Positions 1 to 6,296 are shown, counted from the stretch's first letter. The stretch is DNA of 6,370 nucleotides from Betaproteobacteria bacterium UBA3031 (GCA_002367635.1 DFDI01000076.1:1-6370), one strand, 5' to 3'. Notes: generated by a model from the letters alone, not told the origin. Program-made: numbers and translations.

Positions 1-1149
1 ATCCCGCTCGGTGGATACGTAAAAATGTTGGACGATGGCGATGATGTACTTCCAGAAGATCGTCACGGCATTTTCGATTTTAAACCAGCCTGGCAAAAAA
101 GCCTGATCGTTTTGGCTGGCCCGGTGGCCAACTTTGTGCTCACCTTTGTTTTATTAGCGATGGTATTCATTTTAAGTAACTCAGTCCTAAAACCTGTTTT
201 AGGTGAGCCGCGTGTTGAGTCGGAACTCTACGCCGCTGGGTTAAGAGGTGGCGAGACTCTTGTGGAAATTAACGGCAGGAGAGTAAGTAGTTGGTCTGAT
301 ATACGTTGGGAGATGACTCGTTTTAGTGGCGATACTCTTAATATGGCTGTGCTTCGAGAAGGGGCAAGTACCCCGGAAACGATTAATCTTCAGTTGGCCG
401 AACAAGACTTACCACTCAATTGGGATGTGATCGGTATTGCAACGCCGAGAATTGAGTTGTTGCCTATAGTAGGACGGATTGAGCGCACGGGTACTGCGTT
501 CCAATCCGATTTGGTTGTTGGTGACTTAATTGTTAGCGCTGATCAGAAGCCGATAGCGACATGGACTGACTTTGTCCAATTGGTTAAATCGAAGCCAGGA
601 GAGACGGTTAGCGTCGATGTTGAACGTGATGGACGGTTAGTTAGCTTCCCTCTATTAGTAGGCCTTAATAAGAGCTCTGAGGGGCGGATTGGAGTGGCTC
701 CTGATCCAGGTGGGATTGTACAAGACGAGTTAATAGATAGAGATGGAATCACCGTTGTTGATTCAATTATCAAATCTTTCTATAGAACATCAGATTTAAT
801 TGGATTTACAGCACGGATGATCGTAGGACTCTTTATCGGTGACGTTGGATTAAATAATTTGGCTGGGCCACTGATGATCGCTGATCAAGCAGGTAAAACG
901 GCGGAACTCGGACTGACAGCCTTTTTATCTTTCCTTGCTGTGCTCAGCGTCAGTTTAGGAGTGATTAATTTATTCCCCTTGCCGATGCTAGATGGTGGCC
1001 ATCTGGTTTTCCACCTCTACGAGTTATTATTAGGTAAAAAAATGCCAGAAAGAGTTATAGTTACGGCACAACAGATTGGAATGATATGTTTGACTGGGTT
1101 AATGGTTTTCGTCATAGCGAACGATGTTTTGCGGTACTTGGGAGATTAG
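1..1149 (+). CDS. rseP: RseP site-2 zinc metalloprotease, 5'-truncated by the window edge
   Basis: RseP is the inner-membrane intramembrane protease that cuts anti-sigma factor RseA after DegS, releasing sigma-E, and also clears signal-peptide remnants. The frame is open from base 1, so 382 codons of the roughly 450 usual for the family are visible. The first in-frame ATG (25) is not the true start, because the family motif IPLGGYVKM begins at base 1. The N-terminal HExxH zinc site lies upstream of the window. Visible (numbering from base 1): AGPVANF at 39-45 in a membrane segment, two PDZ-like regions at about 67-143 and 157-226, a NLAGPL segment, then the C-terminal metal-ligand motif N323-L-F-P326-L-P328-M-L-D331-G-G-H. 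The final hydrophobic stretch is the last transmembrane helix. PDZ2 lacks the usual Ala-Gly before its LxxGD turn (Ser169-Asp170 instead). bamA follows after 15 bases. Identity is very secure from the paired motifs and neighbours. Confidence 0.97.
   Translation: MPLGGYVKMLDDGDDVLPEDRHGIFDFKPAWQKSLIVLAGPVANFVLTFVLLAMVFILSNSVLKPVLGEPRVESELYAAGLRGGETLVEINGRRVSSWSDIRWEMTRFSGDTLNMAVLREGASTPETINLQLAEQDLPLNWDVIGIATPRIELLPIVGRIERTGTAFQSDLVVGDLIVSADQKPIATWTDFVQLVKSKPGETVSVDVERDGRLVSFPLLVGLNKSSEGRIGVAPDPGGIVQDELIDRDGITVVDSIIKSFYRTSDLIGFTARMIVGLFIGDVGLNNLAGPLMIADQAGKTAELGLTAFLSFLAVLSVSLGVINLFPLPMLDGGHLVFHLYELLLGKKMPERVIVTAQQIGMICLTGLMVFVIANDVLRYLGD
186..203. repeat. Perfect 8-bp inverted repeat with 2-base centre inside rseP
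   Basis: CCTAAAAC (186-193) and GTTTTAGG (196-203) are exact reverse complements separated by CT. The site lies in coding sequence just after a transmembrane segment of RseP. With a 2-base loop it would not form a tight RNA hairpin as drawn, though as DNA it is a near-palindrome. A repeat of this size is not surprising by chance in several kilobases, so no function is claimed. Confidence 0.4.
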
Positions 1150-1155
1150 AGGGGG
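1149..1155 (+). promoter_or_regulatory. Ribosome binding site of bamA
   Basis: GAGGGGG sits 9 bases before the ATG at 1165 and begins on the last base of the rseP stop codon. It is the strongest Shine-Dalgarno match in the window. It fits efficient independent translation of bamA from a shared rseP-bamA mRNA and supports ATG 1165 as the start. Confidence 0.7.
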
Positions 1156-1164
1156 TGACTGTGC

Positions 1165-3444
1165 ATGAGTAATCTATTTAAAGTTGTCGTGCTAATTCTT
1201 TTTATGAGCCTAAGCTTCGCGTCTAGCGCCTTCGATACCTTTGTCATGGAAAATATCAGGGTTGAGGGGATTCAAAGGACTGATCCCGGCGTAATATTTT
1301 CTAACATTCCAGTTCAAGTCGGTGACAGTGTCGACAAAGAAGTGGCTAGTCAAATCATTCGTTCATTGTTTAAAACGGGTTTTTTTGATGACGTTCAGGT
1401 ATTGATTGAGGGCGGTGTGCTCGTTGTGAGGCTCATCGAACGACCGGCGGTTTATAAAATCTCCGTTTCAGGATCGAAACTACTCACTGAAGAGCAAATA
1501 ATTGAGGCTTTAAGCCAGATGGGATTAAGTGAGTCGGCCATACTCGATGGCGCCATACTTGATCGCGCCGAACAGGAATTAAAAAATCTTTATATGTCAA
1601 AGGGCAAGTACGGTGTCGAAATTATAACAACGACCACGCCGCTTGAGAGGAATCGAGTCGCAGTTACCTTTGATGTCTTTGAGGGACCTAAAGCACTCAT
1701 TGAAAAAATAAATTTCGTTGGTAATGTATTCTTTTCGGACGATGAACTTCGTGACGAAATGGGTCTCAAATCCCCTGGAAGGATTAATATTTTTAAGGGA
1801 CCCCTTGAATATTCTAAGCAAAAACTAGAGGGAGACCAGGAGACGATCCGCTCACTTTACCTCGACAATGGTTACGCAGACTTTCTAATCGAATCTACCC
1901 AAGTTCAGTTATCTCCAGACCGAGAGCAGGTATTTATAACGATGTCTTTCTCGGAAGGCGATAAATTTGTTTTTGATTCCATTTCAATGGCAGGTGACAC
2001 GGTTGTTAGTATTGAAGATTTATTTCAATTGGTCGACATTATCCCAGGGGAAGTTTTTTCTCGGAAAAGATTGACTGATTTGTCCCAGAAAATAACTGAT
2101 CGTTTGGGCGAGGATGGTTATGCGAATGCAACTGTAAATCCCGTGCCAGAAAAAGATGTTGAGAGTTCTAGAATTGGATTTACTCTCTACGTTAATGCTG
2201 GGTCGCGCGTATATGTACGTCGGATAGATATTAATGGAAATATTGACACCAGAGACGAGGTCATTCGTCGTGAATTAAGACAGATGGAAGGCGCTTGGTA
2301 TTCGATAAAAGATATCAATCGGTCAAAGCAGCGGTTAAATCTTCTGGGGTTTTTCTCGGATGTGATAATAAATACGAATTCTGTTCCTGGGGCGCCAGAT
2401 CAAGTTGATCTTGAAGTCAAGGTTGTGGAGCGTATGACTGGCAACTTTACAGTAGGCATGGGTTTTTCGAGCACTGACAAGTTTCTGCTGCAACTGGGGC
2501 TTTCTCAAAATAACTTCATGGGAACGGGTAACTCGCTAGGACTCTCGGTTAGCTCGGGCAAGATTAATGAGACCTATGAAATTGACTACACTAATCCTTA
2601 CGCGACAGATGATGGTGTCAGTCGAACGTATAAGTTAGGTAAGAGAGATACCGATGTCAGCAGTTTGGTGGTATCTGCTTTTTCGACGTCAACAAACAGT
2701 GGCTCTGTTACTTTTGGAGTCCCTCTTACAGAATACGACAGAATTTATTACGGTCTTGGGGCTGAGGCAACTCAAATTACGTTGGGAGCAAACCCGACAG
2801 CCGAGTATGCGGAATTTGTTGCTCTCAATGGTTCTGATAATACGGTTATTCCTCTTACGGTGGGTTGGAGTCGTGACAAAAGAAACAGCGCGATCTATCC
2901 AACAGACGGCATGGTGCAACGATTCGGTTCAGAGCTGGCCACTCCGGCTGGAGATCTTACTTACTATAATTTGTCTTATAAGGCTGAGTGGTACCGGCCA
3001 GTCACGGATGACTTAACGCTACGATTAAGTGGATCGGTGGCATATGCGGAAGACTACGATTCAAAGCAGTTGCCGTTTTATAAGAATTTTTATGCCGGTG
3101 GTGCGAGCTCAGTCAGAGGGTATCAATCTAGCTCCATAGGGCCTAAGAATTCACTCGGACAATCTTTAGGTGGGAAACGCAGGATGCTGTCGCAGGCTGA
3201 GGTAATATTTCCATTACCTGGGCTTAATTTGGATAAATCGATGAGGTTTGCTTTTTTTGTCGATGGCGGTGCAGTTACCAATCATTTTGAAGATGGAGTG
3301 GATGAGATGAGGTATTCTGCTGGTCTAGGGTTTAATTGGTATTCTCCCGTTGGTCCAATGAGATTTAATTTTGCGAAGCCATTGAATGCAAAAGCGACTG
3401 ATAGAACGGAAGCGTTTCAATTTACGTTGGGTACGGGTTTTTAA
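1165..3444 (+). CDS. bamA: BamA, outer-membrane protein assembly factor (Omp85 family)
   Basis: BamA is the essential core of the BAM complex that folds and inserts beta-barrel proteins into the outer membrane. The 759-residue product has a signal peptide (hydrophobic core about 6-18, likely cleavage after Ala-Ser-Ser-Ala near residue 22). Five POTRA domains follow at about 24-94, 95-176, 177-267, 268-348 and 349-422, then a C-terminal barrel from about 426 to 759. POTRA3 has the family stretch SKQKLEGD…LYLDNGYADF. The barrel holds the diagnostic lid-loop motif V650-R-G-Y653, and the protein ends in a beta-signal, FQFTLGTGF, with the terminal Phe expected of outer-membrane barrels. I see no cysteine anywhere in the protein; E. 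coli BamA has a disulfide pair in loop 6. Length and domain order are normal for the family. skp follows 24 bases later, encoding a chaperone that delivers barrel clients to BAM. Confidence 0.98.
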   Translation: MSNLFKVVVLILFMSLSFASSAFDTFVMENIRVEGIQRTDPGVIFSNIPVQVGDSVDKEVASQIIRSLFKTGFFDDVQVLIEGGVLVVRLIERPAVYKISVSGSKLLTEEQIIEALSQMGLSESAILDGAILDRAEQELKNLYMSKGKYGVEIITTTTPLERNRVAVTFDVFEGPKALIEKINFVGNVFFSDDELRDEMGLKSPGRINIFKGPLEYSKQKLEGDQETIRSLYLDNGYADFLIESTQVQLSPDREQVFITMSFSEGDKFVFDSISMAGDTVVSIEDLFQLVDIIPGEVFSRKRLTDLSQKITDRLGEDGYANATVNPVPEKDVESSRIGFTLYVNAGSRVYVRRIDINGNIDTRDEVIRRELRQMEGAWYSIKDINRSKQRLNLLGFFSDVIINTNSVPGAPDQVDLEVKVVERMTGNFTVGMGFSSTDKFLLQLGLSQNNFMGTGNSLGLSVSSGKINETYEIDYTNPYATDDGVSRTYKLGKRDTDVSSLVVSAFSTSTNSGSVTFGVPLTEYDRIYYGLGAEATQITLGANPTAEYAEFVALNGSDNTVIPLTVGWSRDKRNSAIYPTDGMVQRFGSELATPAGDLTYYNLSYKAEWYRPVTDDLTLRLSGSVAYAEDYDSKQLPFYKNFYAGGASSVRGYQSSSIGPKNSLGQSLGGKRRMLSQAEVIFPLPGLNLDKSMRFAFFVDGGAVTNHFEDGVDEMRYSAGLGFNWYSPVGPMRFNFAKPLNAKATDRTEAFQFTLGTGF

Positions 3445-3456
3445 CTTGATAGGCTT

Positions 3457-3462
3457 AAGGGG
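3457..3462 (+). promoter_or_regulatory. Ribosome binding site of skp, supporting a GTG start
   Basis: AAGGGG lies 6 bases before the GTG at 3469, with a run of six T between them. The following codons encode a complete signal peptide (MRKILIY…), so this site and GTG together define the start. No in-frame ATG would preserve the signal peptide. Confidence 0.65.
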
Positions 3463-3468
3463 TTTTTT

Positions 3469-3978
3469 GTGAGAAAGATATTGATTTATTTGTGTGGGTT
3501 TAGTCTGGCCGTTTCGATTGGGTTAATCACCTCTGTTTCTGCGCAAGAGCTAAAGATTGGATTTGTGAATACGGATCGTGTTTTTAAAGAGGCAGCGCCT
3601 GCAATTCGCTCACAAAAGAAGCTGCAGGCAGAATTTGCGCCACGAGATGAAGAAATCAAAGTGGTTGACGCGCAAGCGAAAGCAGTGAAGGAAACGCTTG
3701 AAAAAAACGGATTAACCATGGCCGAATCTGAAAAAAGAAAGCTTGAGTCAGAGTTGGCCCGACTTTCCCGTGAGATTCAAAGACTGCAGCGAGAATTCAG
3801 GGAAGAACTCAATCTAAGGAAACAAGAAGAGCTAAAAGTTATTTTGCGTATCGCCAATGAAAAGATCGATAAGATCGCAATAGAAGAGAAATATGATTTG
3901 ATATTGCAGGAGGCGGTTTATCGTAGTAGCCGCGTGGATATTACAGATAAAGTGATAAAGGCTCTTGCAAACGACTAA
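3469..3978 (+). CDS. skp: Skp/OmpH-family periplasmic chaperone
   Basis: Skp is a trimeric, jellyfish-shaped periplasmic chaperone that holds unfolded outer-membrane proteins between the Sec translocon and the BAM complex. The 169-residue precursor starts at GTG with a clear signal peptide: basic MRK, a hydrophobic core, and cleavage predicted after Ser-Val-Ser-Ala25, giving a mature start QELKIGFVNTDRVFKE. That beta-strand segment, with its GFVN/D-x-x-R-V/I pattern, is the OmpH hallmark. Residues about 45-125 are charged, Lys/Glu/Arg/Gln-rich and helical with coiled-coil character (the tentacle arms). The chain closes with a short trimer-core strand (YDLILQEAVYRSSRVDITDKVIKAL). Length matches the family (about 160-175). 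Position between bamA and lpxD is the usual one. Cys9 lies within the hydrophobic core and not in a lipobox, so this does not look like a lipoprotein. Confidence 0.95.
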   Translation: MRKILIYLCGFSLAVSIGLITSVSAQELKIGFVNTDRVFKEAAPAIRSQKKLQAEFAPRDEEIKVVDAQAKAVKETLEKNGLTMAESEKRKLESELARLSREIQRLQREFREELNLRKQEELKVILRIANEKIDKIAIEEKYDLILQEAVYRSSRVDITDKVIKALAND

Positions 3979-3992
3979 CGCATCAGGAATTT

Positions 3993-3998
3993 AAGAGA
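3993..3998 (+). promoter_or_regulatory. Weak ribosome binding site of lpxD, supporting a TTG start
   Basis: AAGAGA lies 7 bases before TTG 4006. The skp stop (TAA 3976) is in the same frame, so no start further upstream than 3979 is possible, and no ATG or GTG lies between. TTG 4006 is therefore the best available start. The alternative purine run AGGAA at 3985-3989 is 16 bases away, too far to serve it. Confidence 0.5.
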
Positions 3999-4005
3999 TA
4001 ACAGA

Positions 4006-5058
4006 TTGATAAAAATCCTGACAGTTCGGGAAATTGTAGATCAGTTGGGTGGGGAGGTTGTTGGTAATCCTACCATTACTGTAACCGGAGTTGGGTCTAT
4101 TCAAAATGCGTGCTCTGGGCAATTAACATTTTTCTCAGACGCTAAATTTGTTTCATATATTCCTCGAAGTGAAGCCTCAGTGGTGGTGGTCACCGCGGAA
4201 AATGCCGACAAATTCGGACAAGCCATGACTAAAATCATTGTCGAAAATCCGCATCTATATTTCGCCCAAACGTTGAACTTGCTATTTTCTAACTTTAATG
4301 TAGCAAGAGGTGTTGATGCGACAGCGAGTATTTCTGATACTGCTGTCTTAGGTATCGACGTCGCGGTGGGTTCCCAGGTGGTTGTTGAGGATGGGGCGGA
4401 AATTGGTGAAGCTGCTGTTCTAGGATCTCGTGTTTATGTGGGTAAAGACGCTAAAATTGGCCGCAATACCATATTGCACCCTGGCGCAATCGTGCTCGAC
4501 GGTTGTGAGATTGGTGAAAACTGTGTGATTCACAGTGGCTCGGTCATTGGTGGGGACGGCTTCGGGTACGTTCACGATAACGACCAATGGATTAAGGTGC
4601 CTCAGGTTGGACGGGTGTTAATCAAAGATAATTGTGAGATTGGATGTAATACGACCATTGACAGAGGCGCAATTGATGACACTGTGATTGGTGCCGGGGT
4701 CAAAATCGATAACCAAGTTCAAATCGGACACAACTGTATGGTCGGGGACAACACCATCATTTCTGGATGTGTAGGTATTGCAGGAAGTGTTGTGATTGGA
4801 AAAAACTGCCGGATCGGTGGTGCGGCGATGTTTACTGGCCATCTGAGTGTTTGTGACAATGTAGATATATCTGCGGGCTCGCTCGTATCAAAGAGTATCT
4901 TGAACTCAGGGAGATATACCAGTGTTTACCCGCTAAGCGAGCATGGGGCATGGAAAAAAAATGCGTCCGCTATTCGACATTTATCTGAGCTCAATTCGCG
5001 TATTAAGAAATTAGAGGTTCTCTTGTCTAAAGCCTCAAGTGAAGGCGATAGTCAGTAA
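4006..5058 (+). CDS. lpxD: LpxD, UDP-3-O-(3-hydroxyacyl)glucosamine N-acyltransferase
   Basis: LpxD adds the second 3-hydroxyacyl chain, from acyl-ACP, to the amine of UDP-3-O-acylglucosamine, the third step of lipid A synthesis. The 350-residue product (E. coli 341) has an N-terminal uridine-binding domain (about 1-105), a left-handed parallel beta-helix of hexapeptide repeats (about 106-300) and a C-terminal helical tail with a charged helix (SELNSRIKKLEVLL). The catalytic His is H242 in QIGHNC (E. coli H239), and H279 in TGHLSV matches E. coli H276. GGDGFGY and the TTIDRGAIDDT segment are family signatures. The uridine-stacking pair Phe-x5-Tyr is Phe42-x5-Phe48 here. The start is TTG; translation from it gives MIKILTVREIVDQLGG, which aligns with the family N-terminus. 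fabZ follows after a 31-base gap. Confidence 0.97.
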   Translation: MIKILTVREIVDQLGGEVVGNPTITVTGVGSIQNACSGQLTFFSDAKFVSYIPRSEASVVVVTAENADKFGQAMTKIIVENPHLYFAQTLNLLFSNFNVARGVDATASISDTAVLGIDVAVGSQVVVEDGAEIGEAAVLGSRVYVGKDAKIGRNTILHPGAIVLDGCEIGENCVIHSGSVIGGDGFGYVHDNDQWIKVPQVGRVLIKDNCEIGCNTTIDRGAIDDTVIGAGVKIDNQVQIGHNCMVGDNTIISGCVGIAGSVVIGKNCRIGGAAMFTGHLSVCDNVDISAGSLVSKSILNSGRYTSVYPLSEHGAWKKNASAIRHLSELNSRIKKLEVLLSKASSEGDSQ

Positions 5059-5064
5059 TGCATT

Positions 5065-5085
5065 AAGGATATTTATATTGGAAAG
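5065..5085 (+). promoter_or_regulatory. Ribosome-binding region of fabZ with two possible starts
   Basis: Two purine-rich motifs precede fabZ. GGAAAG (5080-5085) is 4 bases from ATG 5090, rather close. AAGGA (5065-5069) is 8 bases from an in-frame TTG at 5078, which would add only Met-Glu-Arg-Phe. The ATG is preferred because the protein then opens MDINEIM, the usual FabZ beginning, but spacing alone would favour the TTG. Confidence 0.5.
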
Positions 5086-5089
5086 ATTT

Positions 5090-5524
5090 ATGGATATTAA
5101 TGAAATTATGAAGGTATTGCCTCATAGGTACCCCTTCTTGTTGATAGATCGAGTGACTTCTTTCGAGCCTAACCAAAGCTTGGTGGCAACTAAAAATGTC
5201 ACGATTAATGAGCCTTTTTTTCAAGGGCATTTTCCGGGTCATCCCGTTATGCCCGGCGTGCTTATTATCGAAGCTATGGCGCAAACCGCAGCTTTACTCG
5301 CATTTAAATCGTTGGGCACAACAAAACCTGAAGACCATGTCGTTTATTTTGTTGGGATAGATAAAGCGCGGTTTAAGAAGCCCGTAGTGCCCGGAGATCA
5401 GTTGGTGATCAAAGCAGAGATTGTTCGTAACTTGAAAGGTATTTGGAAGTTTTCTGCTAAAGCCGAAGTGGATGGGAAGCTGGCTTCTGAGGCTGTCCTT
5501 ATGTGTACCATGAGACCAATATGA
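5090..5524 (+). CDS. fabZ: FabZ, 3-hydroxyacyl-ACP dehydratase
   Basis: FabZ is a cytosolic hot-dog-fold enzyme that dehydrates 3-hydroxyacyl-ACP to trans-2-enoyl-ACP during fatty-acid elongation. It competes with LpxA and LpxD for 3-hydroxyacyl-ACP, which explains its conserved place inside the lipid A operon. The 144-residue product has the N-terminal LPHRYPFLLIDRV motif, then GHFPGHPVMPGVLIIEAMAQ with the catalytic His47 and Glu61 (E. coli H54 and E68, same 14-residue spacing). ARFKKPVVPGDQL and a GIWKF…AEVDGK…A.LMCT C-terminal half follow. The frame stays open upstream to a GTG at 5039 that overlaps lpxD, but that extension has no family counterpart. ATG 5090 is chosen by homology, and TTG 5078 cannot be excluded. 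The stop overlaps the lpxA start as ATGA (5521-5524), which suggests translational coupling. Confidence 0.96.
   Translation: MDINEIMKVLPHRYPFLLIDRVTSFEPNQSLVATKNVTINEPFFQGHFPGHPVMPGVLIIEAMAQTAALLAFKSLGTTKPEDHVVYFVGIDKARFKKPVVPGDQLVIKAEIVRNLKGIWKFSAKAEVDGKLASEAVLMCTMRPI
5521..5524 (+). promoter_or_regulatory. fabZ/lpxA stop-start overlap (ATGA)
   Basis: The lpxA ATG (5521-5523) overlaps the fabZ TGA (5522-5524). Only a weak GAGA (5512-5515) precedes it, so lpxA translation probably depends on ribosomes terminating on fabZ. The coupling is inferred from the arrangement. Confidence 0.6.
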
Positions 5525-6294
5525 TTCACCAGACTGCGATTATTGATCCTGGCGCAGAAATTTATGCTGATGTTGACATTGGGCCGTACTCGATTATCGG
5601 TAAGAATGTCTCAATAGGTTCTGGAACACGAATCGGCGCTCATGTTGTTATAACGGGTAAGACCTCGATTGGTGCAAATAATCATATTTTTCATCATGTT
5701 TCCCTTGGAGAGCAACCGCAAGATAAAAAATATGCGGACGAGCCAACGACGCTTGAAATTGGTGATGGGAATGTCATTAGAGAGTTTTGTACGTTCAATA
5801 CGGGCACTGTGCAGGATAAAGGGAAGACCGTTGTGGGTAACCGAAATTGGGTCATGGCCTATGTTCATGTTGCCCATGATTGTGCTGTCGGTGATGACGT
5901 TATCTTAGCTAACTGCACCCAACTAGCGGGGCATGTCGAGATTGGCGACTTTGCGATGCTCGGCGGATTTACGGGTATTCATCAATTTTGTCGTGTGGGT
6001 GCTCACGCATTGACCGGAGTTGGTTCAGTTGTACTTTCTGATGTTCCCCCCTATGTAACTTGCAATGGTAATTCGGCTAAGCCGTACGGTATTAATGCCG
6101 AAGGGCTTAAAAGAAGAGGTTTTACGGGAGAGTCTATACGAACGATACGGCAGGCGTATAAGGTTTTGTATCGATCGTCTTTGTCTTTAGAGGAAGCTAA
6201 AGACAAAATCAGTCAAATGGTAAAAGACGCATCGGAGTTGGCGATACTATCGGATTTTTTATCCTCAAGTTTGAGTAGAAGTATTATTCGGTAA
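5521..6294 (+). CDS. lpxA: LpxA, acyl-ACP–UDP-N-acetylglucosamine O-acyltransferase
   Basis: LpxA transfers a 3-hydroxyacyl chain from ACP to the 3-OH of UDP-GlcNAc, the first step of lipid A synthesis. The 257-residue product (E. coli 262) has a left-handed beta-helix of hexapeptide repeats (about 1-180) and a helical C-terminus. Active-site residues all align with E. coli at an offset of 6: K70 (K76), H116 (H122), catalytic H119 (H125), H138 (H144), Q155 (Q161) and R198 (R204). The QDKKYADEP, HQFCRVGAH, DVPPYV and GLKRRGF signatures are present. Position 167 is Val where E. coli has the chain-length ruler Gly173, and 185 is Ser for His191. The start is ATG 5521, inside the fabZ stop overlap; an in-frame ATG at 5503 would add six residues with no family match. 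The 3' part contains a perfect 11-bp inverted repeat (6180-6207). lpxB overlaps by one base. Confidence 0.97.
   Translation: MIHQTAIIDPGAEIYADVDIGPYSIIGKNVSIGSGTRIGAHVVITGKTSIGANNHIFHHVSLGEQPQDKKYADEPTTLEIGDGNVIREFCTFNTGTVQDKGKTVVGNRNWVMAYVHVAHDCAVGDDVILANCTQLAGHVEIGDFAMLGGFTGIHQFCRVGAHALTGVGSVVLSDVPPYVTCNGNSAKPYGINAEGLKRRGFTGESIRTIRQAYKVLYRSSLSLEEAKDKISQMVKDASELAILSDFLSSSLSRSIIR
6180..6207 (+). repeat. Perfect 11-bp inverted repeat (potential RNA stem-loop) near the 3' end of lpxA
   Basis: TTTGTCTTTAG (6180-6190) and CTAAAGACAAA (6197-6207) are exact reverse complements around the 6-base loop AGGAAG (6191-6196). In mRNA this gives an uninterrupted 11-bp, AU-rich stem. It lies in frame within lpxA, coding for part of the C-terminal helical region (SLSLEEAKDK), and ends 86 bases before the lpxB start. 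No T-run follows on either strand, so it is not a standard intrinsic terminator. The pairing is seen directly; any role in mRNA processing or lpxA/lpxB balance is speculation. Confidence 0.6.
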
Positions 6295-6296
6295 TG
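6292..6296 (+). promoter_or_regulatory. lpxA/lpxB stop-start overlap (TAATG)
   Basis: The lpxA TAA (6292-6294) shares its last A with ATG 6294. A second in-frame ATG follows directly at 6297. No good Shine-Dalgarno motif is visible upstream, so termination-reinitiation coupling is likely. Either ATG could be the real start. Confidence 0.6.

Noticed and set aside
903..932. GGAACT followed at about the right distance by TCTTT, resembling a sigma-E promoter for bamA
   Set aside because: The -10 half is poor, the site is inside the rseP coding region, and a similar GGAACT at 222 has no -10 at all. A sigma-E promoter before bamA is plausible biologically but not supported by this match.
2654..3016. 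120-codon open frame on the + strand inside bamA, plus shorter minus-strand open frames within rseP, bamA, skp, lpxD, fabZ and lpxA
   Set aside because: All overlap well-identified genes in another frame. Their translations show no signal peptide, motif or family resemblance and they lack credible ribosome binding sites.
3427..3455. TTGGGT then TAGGCT with 17-base spacing, before skp
   Set aside because: Only partial matches to -35 and -10 consensus, and the left half is in bamA coding sequence for the conserved C-terminus. Too weak to call a promoter.
3441..3468. Possible terminator in the bamA-skp gap (TTAA…TTAA followed by GGGGTTTTTT)
   Set aside because: The T-run is not preceded by a real GC-rich stem and carries the spacing between the skp ribosome binding site and its GTG, so it is better explained as a leader.
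3597..3630. GCCTGCA and TGCAGGC inverted pair in skp
   Set aside because: Only 7 bp with a 20-base loop in coding sequence; expected by chance.
4877..4942. GCTCGCT and AGCGAGC inverted pair in lpxD
   Set aside because: 7 bp arms more than 50 bases apart within conserved coding sequence; no reason to think it is functional.
4320..6050. Recurring ATTGGT/ATTGG-like words across lpxD and lpxA
   Set aside because: These encode the Ile-Gly turns of hexapeptide repeats in two left-handed beta-helix enzymes. They reflect protein structure and not a DNA repeat or CRISPR array.
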